Origin: Hysterangium stoloniferum
Taxonomy: Eukaryota > Basidiomycota > Agaricomycetes > Hysterangiales > Hysterangiaceae
Assembly (NCBI GenBank): GCA_015178975.1
Contig: WHVD01000006.1
Span: 558,001 to 622,000 of the forward strand
Length of the DNA: 64,000 bases
Reading direction: 5' to 3'
Shown: positions 13,200 to 23,989 of the stretch, piece by piece
How positions within the stretch are numbered: the first letter of the stretch is position 1
Layout: the number at the start of each line of letters is the position of its first letter
Position numbers and translations under genes: made by a program
The notes under the pieces: generated by a model
The model's database searches: none
What the model saw: only the letters and a program-made list of their open reading frames with translations
What the model was told of the DNA's origin: nothing

Positions 13200-13348
13200 G
13201 TGAGTGATTTTGCTTTGTTTAAGCTTAATAGTGCAGCTCATTAATCTATCAGTATTTAAATTACTGGACCTTTGCTTGTTTTATTGTTGCTCTGTGACAC
13301 TATAGCATATATTGAGCTATCTAAGAGAAACCCCTGAATACATTACAG
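13200..13348 (+). repeat. 3' fragment of LTR family D
   Basis: The sequence from GTTTAAGCTTAATAG to ...ACATTACA matches the last part of the family D LTR at 15975-17211. It stops at the same terminal TTACA before the gypsy gag 3' end resumes, so it is a 5'-truncated insertion just downstream of the gag zinc knuckle. Confidence 0.65.
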
Positions 13349-13617
13349 AGTCTGTGGGGTTGCTTACTCTTTTTTCAAGTCAAAAGCTGGTTTATCCTTC
13401 AATGGGGATTCCATGGAGGAAGTCTTGGCTGTTTGACCTTTTGCAGAGTTTGCTTTTGCCAATGGACATTCTGGAACTCGATGACTGAGTTTTCCGCACA
13501 AGAGACAAAGGTTATTGTCCATACAACATTGTCTTTCTTGTGGGGTCAATTTGCCATCAGGTCCGAGCTTGCCTGTAAGGTTGGGTTTTCCAGTTTGCTT
13601 GCCAGACTGTTGACCTT

Positions 13618-14235
13618 TGTTAGGGTATATATGTACATGGCGGGTTTCCAGAGAAACCCACGGAATATCTGGTAGGACTTGGCTTCAGCTTATAGGCTGC
13701 GCCCTCGCGAGATCGTGTTGTCCAATTTCAGACAGGTGGACAGGAATCCCAGGGAGTCCGGGCGGGGTTTGTGGGTCGAGGGGTCGTAGGTCAGAGGTCG
13801 TGGGTCGAGAGGTCGTGAGTTGAGATAGATAAGAGAGATACATAGATGTGCTGGAGCCCATGGGCTCCAACTAGCGTGAGCAGTGTGATTCAAGTAGGAG
13901 TTTAGAGCAGAAAATGTATTAGATTACTGGGGGGAATCTAAGCCAATTTTCTGACTGGATTGTATGTACAACATCTGCCAGACTATATAGACCATGGAAT
14001 GAATGACATACCAAATCCAGTAATAATGAAATGAAACTAGCAAAACATAAAATGAGAATAGTAAACACCAAATTTGGTGTTAGGAATGGGACGGAATGGA
14101 GCGGAGTCCAAATTGTGACAAATCATGAACCATAACAGGAAATGGAGCAGGAGTGGAGTCCAAATCGTGACAGGTCATTTGACTAAAATGGGAATGGGGC
14201 TCTGTTAGAGGGATGATGGGTTTTCCGAGTGGGGT

Positions 14236-14238
<3 letters not shown>
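13618..14238 (+). mobile_element. Truncated LTR, family 1, copy a
   Basis: Starts TGTTAGGG inside gag and follows family 1 through the shared core (about 13675), the GAGCCCATGGGCTCC palindrome, the ACATCTGCCAGACTATATAGACC block and the AAATTTGGTGTT block. It then stops about 200 bp short of the family's usual GTAACA end, at the TTG microsatellite encoding the gag poly-Asn run. The missing 3' end and absent duplication suggest a deletion. Confidence 0.75.
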
Positions 14239-14270
<32 letters not shown>

Positions 14271-14271
14271 G
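14239..14271 (+). repeat. (TTG)n microsatellite
   Basis: About eleven TTG units, which read as an Asn homopolymer in the minus-strand gag frame. The boundary with the truncated LTR lies exactly at its left edge. Confidence 0.85.
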
Positions 14272-14552
14272 GAAGACTTCTTATCGTTCTTCCAATCGGA
14301 TTGCATGGAGTTTTGGTTGCTGGTGGATGAAGTGTTGTTGTTGGTTTTATTGGCTGTGGACTTGTTGACTTTGTCCACAGAGGTCTCACAGGCAACTTCC
14401 GCATGACATTCCCAATAGTGTGTGTCTGCATTTTGAGCCTTGAGGTGCATACAGGACATTGTTTTTGGCTTGCCATCTTCTCCTTTTGAGACTTCATCTT
14501 TAAGGTGGGATGGCAGACCGGCATAGAACTGGTGGTGGAGAGCGGGATCGCC

Positions 14553-15384
14553 TGTTAGGATACACACACAGGCCGGGTTTCCGGAGAAACCCGCGGGATA
14601 TCTGGTAGGACTTGGCTTCAGCTTATAGGCTGTGCCCTCGCTAGATCGTGTTGTCCAATTTCAAACGGACGGGGATCCCGGGGAGTCTGGGTGGGGTTCG
14701 TGGGTCGTAGGTCGTAAGTCAGGGGTCGTGGGTCGTAAGTCGGAGGTCGTGGGTTGTAAGTTGAGTTGGTTGAGAGAGATAGATGTGCCGGACCCTGTGG
14801 GCTCCGACTAGTGCGAGCGATGTGAATCAAGTAAGGTTTTTAGAGCGGAAAATGTTATTAGATTACTGGGGGGAATCTAAGCTAATTTTCTGACTGGATT
14901 GTATGTACAACATCTGCCAGTTTATATAGACCATGGAGTGGATGACATACCAAATCCAGTAATGGTGAAATGAAACTAACAAAACATAAAACGGGAATAG
15001 TAAACACCAAATTGGTGTTAGGAACGGAACGGAGCGGAGTCCGAATCGTGACAAAGCATAACCCATAACGGGAAATGGAGTGGGAGTGGAGTCCTAAATC
15101 ATGACAGGTCATTTGACTAAAACAGGAATGGGGCTCGATTAGAGTGGTGACGGGATTCTAAGTGGGGACCGGTGACTGATGCATGGGACAAAGACGGACA
15201 TAGACAGAGACGGAGTCCGGGGGAAGTCCAGTGACTGATATGTGTCGTAATGAGGTCGAACGTAACAAGTCTTGACGTAACGGAGTCCGGGCAGGAAATC
15301 CTATAAACAGACGATTGGTGCTTGTAGCGCGTGGGGGCATACGGGTTAGTGCCCGGAGTCTGGCGGGATTGTCTGGTCGTAACA
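14553..15384 (+). mobile_element. Solo LTR, family 1, copy b (reference copy)
   Basis: Complete 832-bp LTR, TGTTAGGATAC to GGTCGTAACA, inserted in gag. The flanks are TCGCC and TCACC, a 5-bp target duplication with one CpG-type change. In order it contains the shared core (14605-14640), the palindromic GGAGCCC-like block, the conserved TTTATATAGACCATGG stretch that could hold a TATA-type promoter, and a single copy of the 71-bp unit that is amplified in copy d. It serves as the reference for recognising the other family 1 copies. Confidence 0.85.
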
Positions 15385-15759
15385 TCACCCTACTGACAAT
15401 GAGCTGCAAGATTGTTGAACTGGACAATATAGTCTGTGATGTGCTGGGTGTCCTTCATACAAAGCTTAGTGAGACTATTCTCGGCTTCTCTGGTCAGGTC
15501 ATACAGGCCAAAATTGGTTTCTAACTCCATGTTAAAAACAGAAAACAGACTGATGTCAGTAGGCTGATGGGGACCAATTGGAAGGACTTGGCTTCAGCTT
15601 ATGTGCTGCGCCCTCACAAGTTACCATCGAGTGTCCTTAAATTTTGGGCAGGTGAAGACTAGTCCTATCAAATTCCTCATGGTGAGTTACTGATTGGAAA
15701 CTAAAGGATAAGTTGAGTGTCAGGCTGAGGGGCTGGAGGCCAAAGGTGGGCGAGCACAC

Positions 15760-17431
15760 TGTCACGAATCAATTATTCTTCAATAAAGTTGAATAATATT
15801 CTACTGATCGAACTCGAAAGCCTCGTTTGACAAAGTATATATTCGCCCTGTCAATGAAGTAAGAGGCTATTACCAGTCGTGAGAACTCACTGAAGTATTT
15901 GTCGAAGAAGTTACAACAAGTTAGATTACTAGTATCACTAACCTACAGATATTTTGACTGACTTCCCTCACTTCTGTGATGTATCTAGTATACATATCTT
16001 CACGAATTTACCCTTAATTTTCTGGGATTTATTTCTCTTATTTTATTCTATTTTATTTTGTTTATTATTTCAAGAATTAGGCTGTTTCCTTTTAACTTCG
16101 AATACTCAAAGCTTCGAATGACATCACATTATGTAATCAAAGCCTAGAGCGGTCGAAATATAAATATAATAAAGCCAGGTTATCTAATTTTGGGCAGCCG
16201 GGTTTTTATTATATTATATTACTACATATATGCGCATTATTATCGCGCGATCACGTGACATCATGTCACGACATGTTCACAAATCGTCACGAGTAGTTTT
16301 CGCAGCTGCCTGGGTTTATTTCCGTTTTGGCCACCCAGCTTATTTTGCTTCCACCCTCAGCCATCCCGGGTTTATTTTCTGACTTGACCGGTTCAGATCT
16401 TCAAGTCAGGTGAGGAGTATGATATCATAGTGGAATTATGGAAACTTCTTAGAAGCTTCTAAAAGTTTCCTAATTAGTTATTTAAATATTATTAAGCAGA
16501 ACTCTCTACATGTATAAAAGGAGGCCTAAATCACTGAATAAATCAATCTATTTTACTACTATCAACAACACCAGCTCAAAGCTTATCTAATCATCTTAAG
16601 GACAAAAATAGCCTTAGTCTGATATCTAACTGCAAGCACCTACACTTGCAGCATCTTGAACTCTTTCTCTTAAACTTAGCTAATTCATCTAAGTTCCCTC
16701 AGCTTTCCGGAAAACCTTTAGGCTTACTAATCACCTAAGTAAATCTAAATTCTCATTACTGAAATCCCTGCCCATTTAGGTTATTCAAGAGCCCATTTTA
16801 ACAGCACAGTTAATCGATCTTTAAACAAATGCTTGGATATTCGACTCTTGGACAATCTCTCTATTTATAAATTATTTAACAGCTTGTTAAATCTTTATAA
16901 ATAGTAAACTAAAAGACTACAAGAAAGCGAAGGCTTACGACAAGTTTCCACCAACTTATTGCGCATACATTCAGCTCCTGAACCTTTATTCTCAAGGAGA
17001 ACTTAACTTTCATAGAGCACGTCACTACAAGTTCATCTGAATTTGTCAAGAGACCAAACAAATATTGACTTTAGTTGTTTAAGCTTAATAGCGCAGCTAA
17101 TTAATCTATCAGTATTTAAATTACTGGACCTTTATTTGTTTATTTCTTGAATCCTTTGCCTTGTCAACATTTGTTAATTATTTGAGAGAGTAAATAGCCA
17201 GATACCTTACAGCTTCTTTCATGGCCCTTTTATGTTTTCTTTGCATCGTTATGACTATATTATGAACTAATAATGAAATCATTCGTGATGTTGAAATGAG
17301 ACATGTCGAAAGAGATTTGATGTTGTCAAATAATGTTCAAGTTTATCGAGTCGAATTTGATGAGTCGAAGAGTTGTTGAATATTACCTTTGATTGTTTGT
17401 GACAATGTTGTGACTTGTGACGGTTGTGACA
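15760..17431 (+). mobile_element. Solo LTR, family C, nested and itself interrupted
   Basis: TGTCACGAATC at the left and GGTTGTGACA at the right, inside the family 2 LTR. The flanks CACAC and CACAG are a plausible 5-bp duplication with one mismatch. The family D LTR at 15975-17211 interrupts it. Without that insert it resembles the 501-bp copy at 6016-6516. Confidence 0.75.
15975..17211 (+). mobile_element. Long LTR or non-coding element, family D
   Basis: About 1237 bp from TGTGATGTATC to GATACCTTACA, flanked by ACTTC and GCTTC (5-bp duplication with one mismatch), inside the family C LTR. AT-rich, with a TTTATTTTATTCTATTTTAT tract and a TGTATAAAAGGAGGCC TATA-type box near 16510. No coding frame. 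A second copy is at 61404-62168 and a 3' fragment at 13200-13348. Its length is unusual for a fungal LTR, so it may be a non-autonomous element bounded by TG..CA. Confidence 0.7.
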
Positions 17432-18994
17432 CACAGAGGCGGGGAGCGGGATACTTAGAGTGAGGCTTATAAGAGATGTATGTGGGTGTTCTGAGTCAAT
17501 ATTCTGATTGCCTAGTAGCTACAATCACAGCAGGTCTATATACGAGTTATCGGTGTCTAGAAATTACTAACTAAGGGAAGAGCAGAAAATACTATTGACA
17601 AATAAGCTTGACTAGGAACCAGAAGGTTATGATAAGTTCAGAGGCCATGAATTAACCAAGAGCAGATTTACGAGAAAAGAAAATAGTCCAAGGGTGACAG
17701 GTATATACAGCATACATAGGTGAAACATAGAGAAGAGCAGATCAACATAAGTAAAAAGGGGACATATCAAAGTATAACCAGATAGTATGAGTATAATTGA
17801 CAGGGGCGTAAATGGGGTTTGATTGCCATGAAGGTATACATCAGTGTCAGGTGACTGATGGTTTCCAAAGACAATGACTTGATCAATAACTAGAAACATC
17901 AGTCGACGGTAATATCCTCAGGGACCTTTGGGCTGCAACATGGTCGTAACACTCCATAACAAAAGCATCCCAATCTTCGAGCCAAAATGGCTCTTCCTTG
18001 GAAAGTCCGCTAAAAGCTGGTTCAAACCATTTCAATGCGGATCCCGAGAGGTATGAGAGTGTGTAGTTGACTTTTGGGAGTCCATGGAGAATGCAGTGGA
18101 TTGATTGTGGAAATTGAAGCAACATTGCATGAGGAAAATGGAAAGTTTGTTTGGGTTGGAACCCGTGAAGGGTTCCAGAGCATTGACTTTTGACCACAGA
18201 GGTTCCAGATCCTTCTTGCTGCCTTCTCCAAGCATGTGATTCATCAATCTCTCTAAAGTGATTGCTAACAACTCAGAGGTGGGATCCACAAGTGGCGGCC
18301 GATCGTTAGACAGGGAATTTTCGACACCTTTGCCCTTGTCGGGGGCCATAGACTCATCCTCATGCTCAGATTCATCCAGGTTTTCTGGGACTTCTTCGAT
18401 ACGGGCTTCTTCCATGGTGTCTGGCTGGTTTGTGAGTGCCTGGCTGGTATACAAAGTAAGTGGGGAATGAAGAGTTGATGGTCCAGGTAATGATTCCTGT
18501 ACGTGTGCTTTTCTTCTTGGTGGCATATTGAACAATCTGTGAGCCTTAGTCAGAAAATACTGTTAAGAGTTGTGCATGGAGCTTATCAGAGGGTTTCCAG
18601 AGAAACCTGTGGGAAAGCTGGTAGGACTTGGCTTCAGGCTATGGGCTGCGAGAGCATCTTGTCCAATTTCAGACAGGCAGACAGGAATCCCAGGGAGTCT
18701 GGGAGGGGTTCGTGGGTTGAGAGGTCGAGGAGTCGACTGCAGGAATCCCACGGAAGTCAAGGGGTTGGGCGGAGATGAGTTGGAGGTTGAGATAGATAGG
18801 TCAGAGGTCAAGTGATAGATGGGTCAGAGCCCATGGGCTCCAACAAGGTAAAGTGGTGTGTTTCAAAGAGGAGATTTAGAGTGGAAAATGTACTTGGATT
18901 ACTGGGGGGAATTGTTACAACTGGAATTCCCACTGGACTCCGGGCACTAACTTATACGCACCCGCACCCTATACGCACCAATTGTCAGTTTACC

Positions 18995-19207
18995 AGAATT
19001 CCCGCTGGACTCTGTACATCAGACTTGTCCATGCTCAACTTTTGTTACTTCATGTATCAGTCACTGGAATACCCGCTGGACTCCATACGTCAGACTTGTC
19101 CATGCTCAACTTTTGTTACTTCATGTATCAGTCACTGGAATACCCGCTGGACTCCGTATGTCAGACTTGTCCATGCTCAACTTTTGTTACTTCATGTATC
19201 AGTCACC
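18995..19207 (-). repeat. 71-bp tandem repeat, three units
   Basis: Three consecutive 71-bp units (starting near 18995, 19066 and 19137) plus a partial fourth, each with CCCGCTGGACTC followed by CAGACTTGTCCATGCTCAAC. Other family 1 LTRs in the window carry one unit, so this copy expanded locally. The overlapping open frames are a by-product of the repeat. Confidence 0.85.
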
Positions 19208-19524
19208 AGAATACCCGCTGGACTCTGTCCCTGTCTATGTCCAACTCTGTCCCACACATCAGTTACTGGACCCTGCTCAGAAAACCTGTCATCCCTCTAA
19301 CTGAGCCCCGTTCCTGTTATAGTCAAATGACCTGTCACGATTCGGACTCCACTCCCACTCTGTTCCCATTATGGTTTTATGACCTGTCAAAATTTGGACT
19401 CTGCTCCATTCCATCCTGTTCCTAACACCAAGTTTGGTGTTTACTTATCTCATTTTATGTTTGTTAGTTTTATTTTTATTATTACTGGATTTGGTATGTT
19501 ATTCATTCCACAGTCTATATAGTC

Positions 19525-19654
19525 CACCTGTGTATCTTCTATTTCTGACCTAGTTAGCTTGCCGCATAGCCCCCTGAGCCCCGACCTAGTTAGAATGAAA
19601 AAGCTGTTTTGCCGCACCCTGCTGGATGGTCCTGCACTTCCCGGCTGCTAGACG
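19525..19654 (+). repeat. Left terminal inverted repeat of the KDZ element
   Basis: About 130 bp starting CACCTGTGTATC and including two GACCTAGTTAG motifs, inverted relative to 27809-27938. The repeated internal motif is a candidate transposase binding site. Confidence 0.9.
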
Positions 19655-19794
19655 AGTCACCCCTTCGCTTGCAATGCTCCATGCGACCTCTAGTTGTACA
19701 CAACTGTACATAGCTGACATAATGCATCTCCTGCACTTTGCTTGTCCCCCACCTGCCACCATTTCATTCCTGGGCTTTGCTTTTGTATCATTTC

Positions 19795-22700
19795 ATGGGC
19801 AAGAAGCGCAAATTAGGGCTCTCTTCAAAGGTCTCTGTATCTAGTGTCAGGCCAAATGGACATCTTGTAACTTCTAGGATTACTACTGCACACATCCGCC
19901 AGAATGCCGCTAATTTTATTCAAGAGCGTCAGGAAAGGTTGAAATGTAAGTAAATTACACTTTATTATTATTACATATAGTAACATACTGACTTTATGAT
20001 GTACACTGACCCACCTTGGTCCTTTAGCAATGACAGCGGCCAATCTCAAACTTGCTGAAGTGCACATGGAGACGGGTATGCAGGATATATATGACTATGA
20101 TTATCTAGATGGCCATTTGGACAATGAACATTCCGTGAATGACAACAATGTGCAGGACTCTGACTCTGACATTCAGGCTCAAATAGATGACAATGAGACG
20201 AGTTGTAACACTTCAATAATTGATAATGCACAGCTCAATGCAGTATATCGGTGAGCACATTGTATGTTTTATAATATTAATATTTAATCATTATCTTGAT
20301 TAATAGTTATGCTAATCCTAAAAGGCCGAAGCTCAGGAGATCTAAACAGGAACACTCTGAGCATATAAATATTATCCATAGTGAATGGGAAGCACAAGCA
20401 CCTCACCTTCTGGCGGCATTCATGAGTTGGAAATTCAATACAAAAGGTTTGTGGTCACTGCCACCCCCTTGTTCTACCAACACTTCTCGACACTCTGCTC
20501 CTCTGGCCAACAATCCACCTGATGCTTCTCTTCCGACACCTACATACTTCACAGTGACAGCTGTGGATACACACCATGTGTATATATTATTTTCTGTTTG
20601 CATACTAACACACTAATTTAATAACTTTTGTATTGACTTTTAGAGTATTTTCCAAATTATAGTGTTCGACAGGACTCTGGGGAGTTAGCTAATGTTTCCC
20701 TCATACGTACTGGATTACTTGGCTGTTCCCCCACTGTGCCCTCAGTTGCCATTTCCCTACAGTGTTTAGAATTATACCACCAAATCTGAAGACGCCAATC
20801 ATCCTTCAGTGTCCAGGCTATCTGCAAAGTACTATGTGCCCTTAACAATGTAAGTCAGCCAACTTCATTTGTTTACCTGTTGTGTATGTCAAGCTGACTT
20901 ATTTCTCAAGGTAACATATTCTCCAGTGTTTCGCACCCAAATGTCTATTGCATTTGATATGTACCTAGACCTCCTTAGACGAGTAGAACACCTAGTGAAC
21001 ACTGCATTAGGCCGGACAACACCCCAGTGGCATCTTCAGCATGCATGTCCTCCGTGTTCTTACAATGTATGTATATATCTAATTTTCTATTCTTTATTTA
21101 TTTTGTATTAATGCCAGTAACTATAGCTTGAAAATGAAGTGCACCTCATTCCTTCTGGGATTCAAGCCATGGATGGAAACCAATCTATGAAGCGTATGCC
21201 ATTGGCAGCTGCTGATAACCGCACATTCACCAGTGATTATGATATTGGAAATGAGAATGTTGATCTATTTAAGGATGATGTTAAGAGATCCTGTCGGTCA
21301 GCCAAAGGCAAACACAAGCTTGGTGATAGTGACAGCCCATTTGATGATGATGAAGTCATATGTAGCAACAATTGGAAAGCTTCTCATGCTATCAGTGAGG
21401 ACACCATTCGGGTTTTTGATCAGATTGGAATTTATATAAGTGCTTGTCATCATGGACTTGTTCAAACGTATGCAGAAATGCACCAGAGTGGGGAACTTGC
21501 TAAGTATGGTCTTGCTACACTCAACCACCTTCTCACCAACTTTGGTGATGATCTATTGGTTGGATGTGATATTGCATGTTCATTTACTTCCACTGTCAAT
21601 AACAGCTCTCTTTCCAAATGGGCACACCAATGTCATCTCCAACTACTACTCAATTCATTTCATGGTTATGCACATGAACGTAAATGCCAACTTGTCTATC
21701 ATCCTATGTACCATACTAGTGTTGGTCTTGAAGATATGGAAACATGTGAACGTGTCTTTTCAGCATCTAACTCAGTAGCACGGGGTGTTCATCATGCTTC
21801 ACACTTCCATTGGGGACAATTTCTTGATCTTCATTTTCAACAATGGGATGAAGATAAATATTTAGAATTAAGTAAGTTTTTTCTCTTTCTGTGTGCCACA
21901 TCTCACTTACATATATTGTCAGGCAATTTTCTATATAACAATTACAAACAGGCACTCAAGATCATCAATGATGTTACACCAGTCATTGAAGCCTACAAGT
22001 CATCTACTGGATATACTTCAGTAATAATTGAGATGTGGCACTCTGAGGAGGCTGCCTTCCTTGCAAAAGCTACTAAAGAATCCTCTGAAGACACTCTATG
22101 TGTTGCTTATGTTGAAGCTCTTGAGAAATTGAAAAAGTATAAGTAAGTACTTCTCTATTCAGTTGATATTGCTTAATGATCACTAATGCTAATGGTGCTA
22201 TTGATAATGCAATCTGGCATCAAATGACAACTGTACCATGGATGTCACAGGTCCCAGAAACATTGACACCAGTAGGGACCCTGAAGTTGGTGGATCATGC
22301 ACATATCTTGGCTACAGAAAAAGATCGTCGGAAGATTATCTGTGAACTTCACCTTGCTGAAAATACTGCATCTGACCTTGAGTACTGCCTTGGATTGGTT
22401 GAACGTTGGGTGGACACTGACAGTGAATATGTTGAGACACTCAACTACATAAACAATTGTACATTCATTCGCATTGTTGAAAAGCTGGAATCCCTTGTAG
22501 TTGCCTGACTATTTGAATTGGCAAAAGCAAATCTTATGGGAACCTGTGAGTCACTCTAACTTCCAACCTCTATATTTAATTTATCTATAAACAGGTTTTA
22601 AAATGCGTGCACATATCTCTAAAGTGATTACATGCCGGGCCAAGACAATCAATAATACACTGAAAAAATATAATGAACTTGCCCCTAAACAAACTCCCCC

Positions 22701-23262
22701 TCGGCCTCAATTATCAAAGGCAGACATCACTCGCTATGCATGGTTATCAGATTTTGAACTACTCAAGCATGCTCGGGAAGATATTCTCCACAAGCCTTGG
22801 ACCAACCCTCTTAACCGAGAAATGGCAGCCAAGCACTATAAACTCAAGGCAGCCCATGAAGAGATAATATGTTTGAATGTTGAAATTCAACGGTTAGCAA
22901 CATGGGTAGATGATGAAGATAATTTGCTACTTAGAGTGATGGAGAACTTGCAGAGTGAGGATCCCCAACTTGCTTATTTGATTTTACAGATGAAACTTAG
23001 GAGGCAACGTATTAACAATGTTCATCGTGTTCACCTTCATGCCATATATGCCCTTCCAGGCTATACTGGATACAAGACACCTGGTAGGTGGCTGGGTACT
23101 GTGGACAGTTTGGGAAATATAATGGGATGCAGTGGTGATGGTGAGGATGTGACCATGGTAGCTGATATTGAGGGAGAGGTCAGAATGGAGCTTATGGAAG
23201 ATGATATGGCTAATGAGACCATATGCCATTTGGGAGATATTTTGGATAGTATGAATGTCTAA
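19795..23262 (+). pseudogene. KDZ transposase, multi-exon, two nonsense codons
   Basis: Exons (first introns 19946-20027, 20251-20306, about 20578-20643, 20850-20910, 21067-21126, 21872-21922) read through a KDZ transposase. In order they give a basic N-terminus MGKKRKLG, an acidic linker, a NVSLIRTGLLGCSP block, the HACPPCSY cysteine motif, QAMDGNQSMKRM, then the catalytic region. That region has IGIYISACHHG, the Asp motif VGCDIACSF, the HERKCQLVYHP motif and a GLEDMETCERVFS block. The gene ends with a helical tail after an exon at 22603-23262. TGA codons at 20787-20789 and 22506-22508 fall where the family has Arg, consistent with CGA decay. Otherwise the frame is intact. It would cut and rejoin the element's ends in the nucleus. 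Confidence 0.9.
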
Positions 23263-23989
23263 TGTATTCCAATTTGACTTGTTAAACATCTATTACATTG
23301 TGTTGAATCAGAAAATCTATCAACTAACATTGCTTTGTGTCTGGTTTAATTGCATGTACAAAGATACACTTAGTGCCATTCTACCTCTCATGTTCAGATA
23401 AGACCATTTTAGTGCATTATGTATTGTCTCAATAATCTCAGAAAGTCAAAATTGAAGCAATTTAAAATATTAGAATTGATGTGTAAAAGTATATAATGGC
23501 CTTTGCAATGAACACCCAAGTGTAAAGTGTGGACTTTTCACTACATGTACAAGGTCATAATATATTTTGATGAAATAACCTTGAGCAAAATATATGGCAT
23601 TCAGTATAATTCAGCTTATGTGCCATCTGAGTGGGAAAATTTGCTGGTAGGATGTGGGATATCAGATGTGGTAGAGCAGCAGCATCACGCCATGGTCTCG
23701 AACTTCGTATGAGACCCAAAGATGCAAGGCCAAAGGATCTCACAATTGTGATGCTTAGAGGACTCATTTGTACTGGAAACCTCTTCGGTGTTGCACAAGC
23801 TTTGGTCTGTATCAAGTGTATCACGAATTGTGTATCTAATGCCTACATCAGGGGCAAGAGGTTGGTACAGTCAAATATGATACATAATAGATGACATGGA
23901 CTGGTCCAATGCCAATGAGCCGCTAGTAGTAGAGGTCACTCCTTGCAGAACATAAAAGTTAGTTTTACTCAACTCTAATTGACATCATG
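23263..23989 (+). other. KDZ interior between genes, no gene seen
   Basis: AT-rich 3' flank of the transposase, then from about 23620 a higher-GC stretch marking a composition change. A GGTAGAGCAGCAGC string near 23670 vaguely recalls a tRNA A box, but no cloverleaf can be formed. No reliable reading frame. Confidence 0.4.

Larger units (their letters stand above)
15530..17951 (+). mobile_element. Solo LTR, family 2, interrupted by nested LTRs
   Basis: TGTTAAAAACAG to GGTCGTAACA with a perfect 5-bp duplication CTCCA (15525-15529, 17952-17956), inserted in gag. After removing the family C insertion (15760-17431) about 750 bp remain, matching the intact 721-bp copy at 5025-5745. Its shared core is at 15580-15615. 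The host frame resumes across the insertion. Confidence 0.85.
13364..18535 (-). pseudogene. Gypsy gag, broken into four pieces
   Basis: Gag of the minus-strand gypsy element. The pieces are 18535-17952 (N-terminal part with the FTGSNPNKLSIFL and YLSGSALKWFEP motifs), 15529-15385, 14552-14239 (ending in a poly-Asn run) and 13617-13364 (CCHC zinc knuckle, CLLCGKLSHRVPEC). Each gap is an LTR insertion. At two of them the frame resumes exactly when the insert and one target duplication are removed (CTCCA at 15525/17952; TCGCC versus TCACC at 14548/15385). A TAG where Trp is expected, next to the second site, shows the gene had begun to decay. It would have packaged element RNA. The N-terminal start near 18535 or 18526 is by homology only. 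Confidence 0.85.

Noticed and set aside
18982-19425. Overlapping plus-strand open frames of 60-160 residues with repeated peptides
   Set aside because: They arise from the 71-bp tandem repeat in a reversed LTR; reading frames differ between copies and no splice or domain evidence exists.
23660-23720. Possible tRNA-derived SINE head (GGTAGAGCAGC...)
   Set aside because: The A-box-like string is not followed by a B box at the right distance, and no cloverleaf or poly-A tail is seen.
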